From Oscillospiraceae bacterium (GTDB taxonomy: Bacteria; Bacillota; Clostridia; Oscillospirales; Oscillospiraceae): a stretch of 40,091 nt of DNA. Positions within the stretch are counted from its first letter, which is position 1, and each line of letters opens with the position of its first letter. The notes beneath the pieces are model-generated. The model was not told the origin of the DNA and ran no database searches. It was given only the letters and a program-made list of their open reading frames with translations. Of this stretch, positions 1 to 6,568 are shown piece after piece. The translations under genes and the position numbers were made by a program. The stretch spans positions 1 to 40,091 of the forward strand of contig JAKSQD010000013.1 in NCBI GenBank assembly GCA_024404315.1, written 5' to 3'.

Positions 1-5
1 TCTGA

Positions 6-50
6 TGAAAAAAACCGCTCGTTCCTTTTGACGGGAATGGGCGGTTTTGC
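6..50 (-). terminator. Rho-independent terminator of the cof/membrane-protein pair
   Basis: Read on the minus strand, the arms AAAACCGCCC and GAGCGGTTTT form a stem just past the stop at 69, followed by a run of eight T. It ends the two-gene minus-strand unit. Confidence 0.85.
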
Positions 51-68
51 TCTTTGATAGGTTTTATT

Positions 69-575
69 TTAATATTTAACCCGTTCGCTGAGGATTTCTA
101 CTCTCGGGATGAGCACCGTATCCTCCACAAAGAAAATCAGGTTCATCAGCAGGAGAAACACCACATGAAAAATCGACGGCGGCCACATAGCGCCCTCTAT
201 GCCCAAAGCAGACAGGAAAATGGTATACGTCAACAGAAAAACCGCATTGAACAGAGCATACCGCAGCAGAATGGACACTCCTCTTGGAAGCCCCATCAGC
301 TTGGGACGAATCACGGGATACCAGCCAAACATGGTCAGGTACACCAGCGCCAGCTCTCGATCCGTAACAATCAACAGCGCCAGCAATCCGGCGGCGACCC
401 ACACGGTCAGGCCGGTTTTCACGCCGTAATGTTTCCGAATGGGAATCAACAGCAGGGCGGCTATCATGGGGGCGGCGTAGGTTCCCACACCGGTCAGACC
501 CAGCACCAGCATGAGCGTAACACTCATGGAGGCAGTCATGGCGCAGAAAGCCAATCTCCGGGAACGTCTCTTCAT
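69..575 (-). CDS. Small multi-pass membrane protein of unknown function
   Basis: The 168-residue protein starts with a basic stretch (MKRRSRR) and then has about six hydrophobic segments (roughly residues 10-32, 34-46, 51-70, 75-89, 102-125 and 135-154), so it should sit in the cytoplasmic membrane with few soluble parts. Its ATG overlaps the stop of the upstream HAD phosphatase gene (ATGA), which indicates translational coupling and a shared transcript. Size and hydrophobic pattern resemble ECF-transporter S components or DUF2232-like proteins, but I see no diagnostic motif, so no substrate is assigned. The terminator at 6-50 closes the unit. Confidence 0.75.
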   Translation of the reverse strand: MKRRSRRLAFCAMTASMSVTLMLVLGLTGVGTYAAPMIAALLLIPIRKHYGVKTGLTVWVAAGLLALLIVTDRELALVYLTMFGWYPVIRPKLMGLPRGVSILLRYALFNAVFLLTYTIFLSALGIEGAMWPPSIFHVVFLLLMNLIFFVEDTVLIPRVEILSERVKY

Positions 576-1396
576 AGCACGAACTTCTCAATAATCTCGG
601 CAATGCCGTCGTGGTTGTTGTCCAGGGTAGTAATGTAATTGGAAACGGCTTTCACCTCCTCGGTGGCGTTGGCCATGGCACAGCCCAGGTGAGCCGCTTT
701 CAGCATGGCCAAGTCGTTGGCGGAATCGCCTGCGCAAATGGTGTTTTCATGGGGAATATCCAGCTGTTCCGCCATGCGGAGCAAAGCATTTCCCTTGTTC
801 ACGCCCATCGGGACAATTTCCACATAGTTGTCACAGGAGAAAAAGCAATCCAAAACACCGTCCGCCCACGTTCTAATCCAATTCTGGAACGCAGCCAGAG
901 GCTTGGGATCCCGGTAATTGATGATAAGCACCTTGGGCGGCTCCTTGGTCACTTCGTCCAGACTGGAAATCACCCGGAAAGTGGTGTGGATGAGGCCGCA
1001 GTAACGGCGAATCTCTTCGTCATCGTTTTCAGGAAGCACCAGCACATCCTTTTCGTCGTAGGTCTGGACATGAATCCCCCGGCGGGCAGCCTCCTCCATC
1101 ACCTTACGCATCAACTCCAAAGACATGGTTTGCTGGAAAATGACCTCACGCTGCCCCATATCATAGACCACGCCGCCGTTATAGGAGATGACAAAGCAGC
1201 CCGGAGTGGTCAGCTCCAGCTTCTCCGCCTGAGCAATGGCACTGCTCAGAGGACGACCCGTGGTGATAACCACCTGATGTCCCGCTTTCAGCGCCTGAAC
1301 AATGGCGGCTCGATTTTTGGGTGTGATTTCTTTTTGATCGTTTAAAAGCGTTCCGTCCAAATCAAGGAACAGCGCTTTGATTGGATGTTCATTCAT
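572..1396 (-). CDS. Cof-type HAD-IIB family phosphatase
   Basis: The 274-residue protein has the HAD motif I DLDGT, with nucleophile Asp12 and acid/base Asp14, a motif II region (VITTGRP), and the C-terminal motif III/IV block GDSANDLAMLKAA. Between these lies the long IIB cap domain. Length and motif order are normal for Cof/YwpJ-type phosphatases, which act in the cytosol on sugar phosphates, FMN or pyridoxal phosphate; the substrate cannot be read from sequence. The ATG at 1396 is preceded by GGGAGG. The stop overlaps the start of the downstream membrane-protein gene. No convincing promoter was found in the repeat-rich DNA upstream. Confidence 0.92.
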   Translation of the reverse strand: MNEHPIKALFLDLDGTLLNDQKEITPKNRAAIVQALKAGHQVVITTGRPLSSAIAQAEKLELTTPGCFVISYNGGVVYDMGQREVIFQQTMSLELMRKVMEEAARRGIHVQTYDEKDVLVLPENDDEEIRRYCGLIHTTFRVISSLDEVTKEPPKVLIINYRDPKPLAAFQNWIRTWADGVLDCFFSCDNYVEIVPMGVNKGNALLRMAEQLDIPHENTICAGDSANDLAMLKAAHLGCAMANATEEVKAVSNYITTLDNNHDGIAEIIEKFVL

Positions 1397-1449
1397 TTTG
1401 AGCTTCCTCCCTTTTTTGCTCTTAGAATCTATCGGTCAATAATGGATTT

Positions 1450-1525
1450 CTGTGAAATTTCGCAGGAATACAGCGGAAAAGAAACCAGTCAGCGGTACGC
1501 CGCTTAGTTGTGGATTGGCTCTTAG
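1450..1525. repeat. Dispersed repeat, copy A (short form)
   Basis: Bases 1450-1525 match 3557-3662 along their whole length. Shared blocks include CTGT(G/A)AAATTT(C/T)GCAGGAAT, ACAGCGGAAAA, GTCAG(C/T)GGT and GGCTCT(T)AG. Copy A lacks about 31 bases that copy B carries after GCAGGAAT. It ends exactly where the MITE-like element begins. Confidence 0.7.
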
Positions 1526-1685
1526 GGCAACACCGCACAACAGTCGAATGTGCGCCTTGCTTGTCCTTTCACTCCCAAATTTGCCGTAAAACCCTTGAAA
1601 TACGTCAGTATTCCTGCGGCTTTCCCAACAAATTTGGAAGCAAAATTACTGTGCAATCCGCACATCCCTATTATGCGGTATTGCC
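1526..1685. mobile_element. MITE-like palindromic element with TTAG target duplication
   Basis: The 160-bp element starts GGCAACACCGCACAA and ends TTATGCGGTATTGCC, imperfect terminal inverted repeats matching at 12 of 15 positions. It is flanked on both sides by TTAG (1522-1525 and 1686-1689), a probable 4-bp target-site duplication. Inside, CCAAATTTG and CAAATTTGG, and also AAAACCCTTGAAATAC and GTATTCCTGCGGCTTT, are inverted relative to each other, so the whole unit can fold back. It has no transposase; a short minus-strand open frame across it is only the palindrome translated. From memory, similar sequences occur in other gut Firmicutes, but I could not check this. Confidence 0.7.
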
Positions 1686-1821
1686 TTAGTATAGCACACC
1701 GGCCATTTTTCAGCAAGAAAAAGGTGCCTCTTTTCAAAACCTGACCGTCGGTTTTCTGTTTTTTCCAACGGCAAGGAATAAAGTTTGTGCACTTTCCCGC
1801 TCGCTCTCCCTCAAAAATCCC

Positions 1822-1850
1822 TTTACGCTTTTTTCAAAACATGATATAAT
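1822..1850 (+). promoter_or_regulatory. Sigma-A promoter of the carboxyltransferase gene
   Basis: TTTACG (1822-1827) and TATAAT (1845-1850) are separated by 17 bp. The predicted start is near 1857, which leaves a leader of about 120 nt before the ATG at 1981. Confidence 0.75.
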
Positions 1851-1859
1851 GTGTTTTAG

Positions 1860-1887
1860 TTAAGCGAAGCAACCTTGCTTCGCTTAA
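1860..1887 (+). promoter_or_regulatory. Perfect 28-bp palindrome at the transcription start
   Basis: The arms TTAAGCGAAGCAA (1860-1872) and TTGCTTCGCTTAA (1875-1887) are perfectly complementary around a CC centre. The site covers about +3 to +30 of the transcript. It could be an operator for a dimeric repressor or a 5'-terminal mRNA stem-loop. No T-run follows, so it is not a terminator. Confidence 0.7.
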
Positions 1888-1890
1888 AAA

Positions 1891-1942
1891 GAAAAACGGA
1901 GCTCCAAACAGCCTCAATCGGGTCTGTTTTCTTCCGTTTTTT
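1891..1942 (+). terminator. Terminator-like hairpin in the carboxyltransferase leader (possible attenuator)
   Basis: AAAAACGGA (1892-1900) pairs with TCCGTTTTT (1933-1941), and inside it AAACAG (1906-1911) pairs with CTGTTT (1924-1929). A run of six T ends the structure. It lies between promoter and gene, so it may attenuate transcription. The A/T-rich stem and internal loop make it a moderate candidate; it could also terminate minus-strand transcription. Confidence 0.4.
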
Positions 1943-1980
1943 CGGTGTATTTTGCTTTTTACCGTCAAGGAGAACCAATA

Positions 1981-3498
1981 ATGGATATTTTACAGGAATT
2001 AGACCGTCAGCACGCTGCTCTCCGCGCCAGCAGCGATGCTTCCAAACAGCATTCCAAGGGCAAGATGACTGCGGATGAGCGTTTGGCTTATCTGTTCGAT
2101 CCTGAATCTTTTGTGGAAATGAACGTTTTTCAGAATCGTGGGCAGGATCTGGCAAAGCCCGTGAAGCGTGACGGCGTGATTGCCGGCTTGGGCAAAATCA
2201 ATGGCCGCTACGTTTACGCCTACGCTCAGGATTTCACCATTCAGGGCGGCAGCCTTTCCACCTCCAATGCACAAAAAATCATCGCCTGCCAGAAGGCCGC
2301 ACTCAAGGCTAAGGTTCCCATCGTCGGCCTGATGGACAGCGGCGGAGCCAAGATTCAGGAGGGCATTCAGGCTTTGGCCGCTTACGGCGAAATCTTCAAG
2401 AACAACGTGGACGCCTCCGGCATCATTCCTCAGATCACCGCCGTGATGGGTCCCTGTGCGGGCGGCGCTTCCTACTCCCCCGCTTTGCAGGACTTCATTG
2501 TCTTTGTGGAGAACACCGGCGAGATGTTCGTCACCGGCCCCAACGTGGTGAAGGAAGTCATCGGTGAGGACATCACCATGCAGCAGCTGGGCGGCGCAGA
2601 TGTCCACATGCGGAAAAACGGCGTTGCTCACGTCCGAGCCAAGAACGACAAGGACTGTCTGGATAAAATCCGCGCCCTGTTGGGCTACCTGCCCGAAAAC
2701 TACCTGGAAAAGCCCCCCGTCAAGGAGAAATTCAAGGTTCGCTGGCAGCGTGGCATTGAAAACGTGGTTCCCGAAAACAAGCGCAAAATGTACGACGTGA
2801 AGCGTATCATTGACTATCTGGCCGACAGCGACAGCTTCTTTGAGATTCAGCCGGAATTCGCCGCTAACATCGTCATTGGCTTTGCCCGCATCAACGGCCA
2901 CCCCATCGGCATCGTCGCCAACCAGCCCGCCGTCATCGGCGGCAGCATGGACATCAACGCCAGCTGCAAGGCTTCCCGTTTTGTCCGCACCTGCGACTGT
3001 TTTAACCTGCCCATTTTGACCCTGGTGGACGTTCCCGGCTTCTTCCCCGGCTCTGACCAGGAATATTCCGGCATCATCCGCCACGGCGCCAAAATGCTCT
3101 ACGCCTATTCCGAGGCTCATGTGCCCAAGCTGACCCTGGTGCTGCGGAAAGCCTATGGCGGCTCCTACATTGCCATGTGCTGTAAAGAAGTGGGCGCTGA
3201 CGTGATGCTGGCCTGGCCTTACGCCGAAATCGCCGTGATGGGCGCTGAGGGCGCTGTCCGCATCATCAACCGCAAGGAGCTGAAAGCCGCCGGCCTGAAC
3301 GCCCGCCAGGTGCTGGCCGACAAGGTCAAGGAATATCAGGAGGTGCAGCTCAACGCCTACGTTGGCGCAAAGCTGGGCTATCTGGACGACGTGATTCAGC
3401 CCCAGGATACCCGCCGCATTCTGGAAATGCAGCTGGATGCCCTGATTGAGTTCCAGGATCCCAGAGAGAAGCCCTTCCACCGCAATATGCCCCTGTAA
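1981..3498 (+). CDS. Acyl-CoA carboxylase/decarboxylase carboxyltransferase subunit
   Basis: The 505-residue protein is a full-length carboxyltransferase of the propionyl-CoA carboxylase beta / methylmalonyl-CoA decarboxylase alpha family. It has the N-terminal half motif GPCAGGASY (about residues 156-164), the family block TGEMFVTGPNVVKEV, and the C-terminal half motifs VDVPGFFPG and RKAYGGSY (about 389-396). The two GG pairs form the acyl-CoA and carboxybiotin oxyanion holes. The enzyme moves carboxyl groups between biotin and acyl-CoA. No biotin carrier, biotin carboxylase or membrane decarboxylase subunit is nearby, so direction and substrate stay open. The start at 1981 is chosen over an upstream in-frame ATG at 1945 because AAGGAG lies 8 bases before it and the family begins here. 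It is monocistronic, with promoter 1822-1850 and terminator 3515-3547. Confidence 0.93.
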   Translation: MDILQELDRQHAALRASSDASKQHSKGKMTADERLAYLFDPESFVEMNVFQNRGQDLAKPVKRDGVIAGLGKINGRYVYAYAQDFTIQGGSLSTSNAQKIIACQKAALKAKVPIVGLMDSGGAKIQEGIQALAAYGEIFKNNVDASGIIPQITAVMGPCAGGASYSPALQDFIVFVENTGEMFVTGPNVVKEVIGEDITMQQLGGADVHMRKNGVAHVRAKNDKDCLDKIRALLGYLPENYLEKPPVKEKFKVRWQRGIENVVPENKRKMYDVKRIIDYLADSDSFFEIQPEFAANIVIGFARINGHPIGIVANQPAVIGGSMDINASCKASRFVRTCDCFNLPILTLVDVPGFFPGSDQEYSGIIRHGAKMLYAYSEAHVPKLTLVLRKAYGGSYIAMCCKEVGADVMLAWPYAEIAVMGAEGAVRIINRKELKAAGLNARQVLADKVKEYQEVQLNAYVGAKLGYLDDVIQPQDTRRILEMQLDALIEFQDPREKPFHRNMPL

Positions 3499-3514
3499 TC
3501 GCCTTTGTTTTGCT

Positions 3515-3547
3515 CTGTCCGGTCGCTTTGGCCGGACAGATTTTTTT
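3515..3547 (+). terminator. Rho-independent terminator of the carboxyltransferase gene
   Basis: CTGTCCGG and CCGGACAG form an 8-bp GC-rich stem, followed by A and seven T. Confidence 0.93.
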
Positions 3548-3556
3548 GTTGAATTG

Positions 3557-3662
3557 CTGTAAAATTTTGCAGGAATCCTGTCAGCTTTCAAAAAATTTTA
3601 CAGTAATACAGCGGAAAATAAATAAGTCAGTGGTGTGCCTTTTATTTGCGGATAGGCTCTAG
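3557..3662. repeat. Dispersed repeat, copy B (long form with foldback)
   Basis: This is homologous to 1450-1525 with about 31 extra bases. The left part is a perfect 12-bp inverted repeat, CTGTAAAATTTT (3557-3568) and AAAATTTTACAG (3592-3603). The right end GGCTCTAG contains the stop codon of the minus-strand acetyltransferase gene (3659-3661). Confidence 0.7.
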
Positions 3663-4249
3663 TCCAATACCGGATATTTTTTCTTATCCTCCTCTGTAAT
3701 CGCCCGAAGCACTCTGCACGGGTTGCCAACGGCAACAACACCATCCGGGATATCCCGGTTGACAACGCTTCCGGCTCCGATGACCGTATTGCTACCAATG
3801 GTCACTCCGGGGAGCACTGATACATGCGTGCCAATCCAAACATGATTGCCTACCGTGATTGGCAGCGCAATTTCCAGCCCCCGGTTTCTCTGCTCTGTGT
3901 CCAGCGGATGTCCTGCGGTGGAAAAAACGCAATCCGGGGCAATAAATACATTGTCTCCAAATGTCACCTTGGCTCCATCGAGGATTGTCACGTTATGATT
4001 CGTGTAGAAATTTTCTCCCACCGAAATATTCGTTCCATAGTCGCAATAAAACGGGGCAGTGATTGTAATACTGCCTTTGATTTCGCCCAGGATTGCCCGG
4101 AGCAATTCCTGCTGTCTTTCCGTATCCGACGGCCTGCACAGATTGAATTCCCAGCACAGGTCTGCACATTTCTTGCGCATGGCGATGAGCTCCGGCTCAT
4201 AATTGGCATCGTACAGGAAACCCGCCTGAGCCTTTTCCCATTCTGTCAT
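3659..4249 (-). CDS. Maltose/galactoside O-acetyltransferase family protein (hexapeptide repeat)
   Basis: The 196-residue protein has the N-terminal helical domain typical of maltose acetyltransferases (about residues 4-55) and then left-handed beta-helix hexapeptide repeats (ISVGEN, VTFGDN, ITVGNH, VTIGSN, TVIGAGSVV). The catalytic histidine is His114 in STAGHPLD. Members acetylate sugars or other hydroxyl acceptors with acetyl-CoA as trimers in the cytosol; the acceptor is unknown. The ATG at 4249 has AGGAGG about 10 bases upstream. The stop codon lies inside the right end of repeat copy B, so the last codons may have been reshaped by repeat insertion. It appears monocistronic. Confidence 0.93.
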   Translation of the reverse strand: MTEWEKAQAGFLYDANYEPELIAMRKKCADLCWEFNLCRPSDTERQQELLRAILGEIKGSITITAPFYCDYGTNISVGENFYTNHNVTILDGAKVTFGDNVFIAPDCVFSTAGHPLDTEQRNRGLEIALPITVGNHVWIGTHVSVLPGVTIGSNTVIGAGSVVNRDIPDGVVAVGNPCRVLRAITEEDKKKYPVLD

Positions 4250-4297
4250 TTTCTTTTTCCTCCTATCTTCGCAGCAGTGGTCTTAGAGGCTGTTTCG

Positions 4298-4311
4298 TAC
4301 ACACTTGTGTA
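4298..4311. promoter_or_regulatory. 14-bp palindrome upstream of the acetyltransferase gene
   Basis: TACACA-CT-TGTGTA is a perfect inverted repeat about 50 bp before the acetyltransferase ATG. It may be an operator, or part of an old insertion-sequence end (GAGGCTGTTTCGTACACA). The evidence does not decide. The rest of 4312-4450 shows no gene. Confidence 0.3.
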
Positions 4312-4453
4312 AACACTACATCTACAATAAGATACCACAAAGTAAAGCAATTAGCAATGATATCCTGAGCTTCCTACAAGGCTTCATTCGATGCGGCAAC
4401 CCATCAGACAAAACAAAAAACCTCCAAGACTCTTACGAATCTCAGAGATTAGG

Positions 4454-4537
4454 TGGCGCAGAAGAAGGCGATTCGTCCGCATTTCAAAGTGGCGGCTGCG
4501 CCGCTTTCTTGAAATTCAAATCCCTTCTTCCGTGCCA
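4454..4537. repeat. 84-bp foldback with tRNA-Ser 3'-end arms
   Basis: The left arm TGGCGCAGAAGAAGG (4454-4468) is identical to the last 15 bases (minus-strand 3' end) of tRNA-Ser at 4580-4594. The right arm (4511-4537, ending in CCTTCTTCCGTGCCA) is the same tRNA end in the opposite orientation with two changes. The centre is also palindromic (GGCGGC-TGC-GCCGC). It looks like a relic or a small mobile palindrome linked to the tRNA-Ser 3' end. Confidence 0.6.
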
Positions 4538-4545
4538 GATGAAAC

Positions 4546-4577
4546 AAAAAAGGACACCCCACTGGGATGTCCTTTTT
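4546..4577 (-). terminator. Rho-independent terminator after tRNA-Ser
   Basis: On the minus strand GGACATCCC and GGGGTGTCC pair around AGT, followed by TTTTTT. It starts 3 bases after the tRNA CCA end. Confidence 0.9.
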
Positions 4578-4579
4578 CC

Positions 4580-4670
4580 TGGCGCAGAAGAAGGGATTTG
4601 AACCCTTGAGACGCTATCAACGCCTACACGATTTCCAATCGTGCGCCTTCGACCACTCAGCCACTTCTGC
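4580..4670 (-). tRNA. tRNA-Ser (GGA)
   Basis: The acceptor arms GCAGAAG and CTTCTGC, discriminator G and an encoded CCA are present. The anticodon stem CACGA/TCGTG encloses TTGGAAA, giving anticodon GGA. A long variable arm typical of class II tRNA-Ser follows. Confidence 0.97.
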
Positions 4671-4722
4671 ATACCGGCTTTTCAGTGCTCTACTGCATCG
4701 CTGTCTCTCAGCGACAAGAGTT

Positions 4723-4750
4723 ATTATATCAGACTCCCCGAAAATGTCAA
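4723..4750 (-). promoter_or_regulatory. Sigma-A promoter of tRNA-Ser
   Basis: On the minus strand, consensus TTGACA (4745-4750) and TATAAT (4723-4728) are separated by 16 bp, about 50 bp before the mature tRNA. Confidence 0.85.
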
Positions 4751-4818
4751 GCGTTTTTTCGAGAAAATTTCCAAAAAATTTTCAACCCCTGAAAATGAAC
4801 CTCAGAGGGAAAAAAGAG

Positions 4819-4847
4819 TTGCTATTTCCCCCCTCTTCGCCTATAAT
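4819..4847 (+). promoter_or_regulatory. Sigma-A promoter of gltX
   Basis: TTGCTA (4819-4824) and TATAAT (4842-4847) have a 17-bp spacer, giving a leader of about 45 nt. Confidence 0.7.
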
Positions 4848-4897
4848 ATTTCCTGAAAATAAGAAAAACAACTCTATTCTTTGTGAGGTTTATTTCT

Positions 4898-6568
4898 ATG
4901 GATTATCAAAAACTTGCTCACCTTCTCTTCCCCGATGTCACTTTGACCCGTGAGGAAGCCGAAGCTCAGTTCCCCAAGCGTGATTTGCCCGAAGGCGCTT
5001 GCGTGACCCGCATCGGCCCCAGCCCCACCGGCTTTATTCACCTGGGCAACCTGTACAACGCCATCATTGCCGAGCGTCTGGCTCACCAGTCCAAGGGCGT
5101 GTTCTACCTCCGCATCGAGGACACCGATACCAAGCGTGAGGTTCCCGGCGCTGTGGAGACCATCATCAACTCCATGGCTTATTTCAGCGTCTATTTTGAT
5201 GAGGGCGCAACCATCAACGGCGACAAGGGCGCTTATGGTCCCTACCGCCAGCGCCAGCGCAAAAACATCTATCATGTCTTCGCCAAGTGGCTGGTAGAGC
5301 AGGGCATGGCTTATCCCTGCTTCTGCACCGCCGAGGAGCTGAACGCCGTGCGTGAGCAGCAGCAGGCCAACAAGGAGCTGACCGGCTACTACGGCAAATA
5401 CGCCATTTGGAGAGACAAGTCTCTGGAGGAGATTCAAGCCGCCATTGCCGCCGGTATGCCCTACGTTCTGCGTTTCCGTGCCGCTGAGACAGAGGGCGAG
5501 TACTTCCAGGTCAATGACGCCATCCGTGGAACTCTGAGTATGCCCGTCAACAACATGGATTTCGTTCTGCTGAAGTCCGACGGTATCCCCACCTATCACT
5601 TTGCCCACTGCATTGACGACCACCTGATGCAGTCCACTTATATCATCCGTGGTGAGGAGTGGATTGCCTCCCTGCCCATGCACGTCGCTCTGTTCCAGGC
5701 CATGGGCTGGCCGGAGCCTGTTTACTGCCACACCGCCACCCTGATGAAGATTGACACCACCACCGACGAAAACGGCGAGACCAAGCAGATCAAGCGCAAG
5801 CTTTCCAAGCGCAAGGATCCCGAGCTGGCTCTGGCTTACTACCAGCAGCAGGGCATTTGTCAGGACGCTGTGTGGGAATTCCTGCTGACCCTGCTCAACT
5901 CCAACTATGAGGAATGGCGCATCGCCAACCCCACCGCCTCCTATCTGGAGTTCCCTTACTCCATCGAGAAAATGAGTAACTCCGGCGCTCTGGTGGATTT
6001 GGAGAAGCTGGACAACATCTCCAAGGAAGTCATCTGTAAGATGCCCGCCGAGGAGGTCTATGAAAAGTGGACCGCCTGGTGTGAGCGCTACGCTCCTGAC
6101 TTCTACGCCTTGGCCACCGCCAACAAGGAAAAGACCATCGCTGCCCTCAACGTGGGAAAAGGCGGCAAAAAGCCTCGTAAGGATCTGGTCAACTGGAAGC
6201 AGGCCTGTGAGTTCCTCTCCTTCTACTACGACGAGACCTTCCAGGTCGCAGACGAGATGCCCGCCGAGGTAGACGCTGAGACCCGCCTTGCCTTCTTCCA
6301 GCGCTATCTGGACAGCTACGACCACGCCGCCGACTCCGCCGCCTGGTTCGCCAAGGTGAAGGAGATTTCCAGCGAACTGGGCTTTGCTGTCAAGCCCAAG
6401 GATTACAAGAAGAATCCCACCGCTTATAAGGGCAGCATCGTCCACACCACCAATATGCTCCGCATCGCCCTCACTGGCCACGCCAACGCCCCCGATATTT
6501 GGGAGGTCAGCCACGTTTTGGGCGAGGCCACCGTCCGTGAGCGCATCGCAAAGGTGATGGAAGCATGA
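4898..6568 (+). CDS. gltX: Glutamyl-tRNA synthetase
   Basis: The 556-residue class I synthetase charges tRNA-Glu. The N-terminal block GPSPTGFIHLGN carries the HIGH motif in the form HLGN (residues 48-51), and LRIEDTDTKRE follows. KLSKR (301-305) is the KMSKS loop. The C-terminal half is the helical anticodon-binding domain, ending LRIALTGHANAPDIWEV. The protein is longer than most bacterial GltX (about 470-500 residues) and its sequence is divergent, with an extended loop before KLSKR that includes TTTDENGET. The start at 4898 is preferred to the in-frame GTG at 4883 because GAGG lies upstream at proper spacing. It overlaps the next gene by 4 bp (ATGA). GluRS specificity is likely, but a non-discriminating or second-copy role is possible. 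Confidence 0.92.
   Translation: MDYQKLAHLLFPDVTLTREEAEAQFPKRDLPEGACVTRIGPSPTGFIHLGNLYNAIIAERLAHQSKGVFYLRIEDTDTKREVPGAVETIINSMAYFSVYFDEGATINGDKGAYGPYRQRQRKNIYHVFAKWLVEQGMAYPCFCTAEELNAVREQQQANKELTGYYGKYAIWRDKSLEEIQAAIAAGMPYVLRFRAAETEGEYFQVNDAIRGTLSMPVNNMDFVLLKSDGIPTYHFAHCIDDHLMQSTYIIRGEEWIASLPMHVALFQAMGWPEPVYCHTATLMKIDTTTDENGETKQIKRKLSKRKDPELALAYYQQQGICQDAVWEFLLTLLNSNYEEWRIANPTASYLEFPYSIEKMSNSGALVDLEKLDNISKEVICKMPAEEVYEKWTAWCERYAPDFYALATANKEKTIAALNVGKGGKKPRKDLVNWKQACEFLSFYYDETFQVADEMPAEVDAETRLAFFQRYLDSYDHAADSAAWFAKVKEISSELGFAVKPKDYKKNPTAYKGSIVHTTNMLRIALTGHANAPDIWEVSHVLGEATVRERIAKVMEA

Noticed and set aside
1522..1737. Minus-strand 71-codon open frame over the MITE-like element
   Set aside because: It is the translated palindrome and has no ribosome site; similar spurious proteins are expected wherever the element lies.
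1999..3591. Minus-strand 530-codon frame across the carboxyltransferase gene
   Set aside because: Antisense shadow; it also runs through the terminator and repeat copy B.
4305..4601. Plus-strand open frame through the tRNA-Ser foldback and terminator
   Set aside because: It consists of tRNA-derived and terminator sequence.
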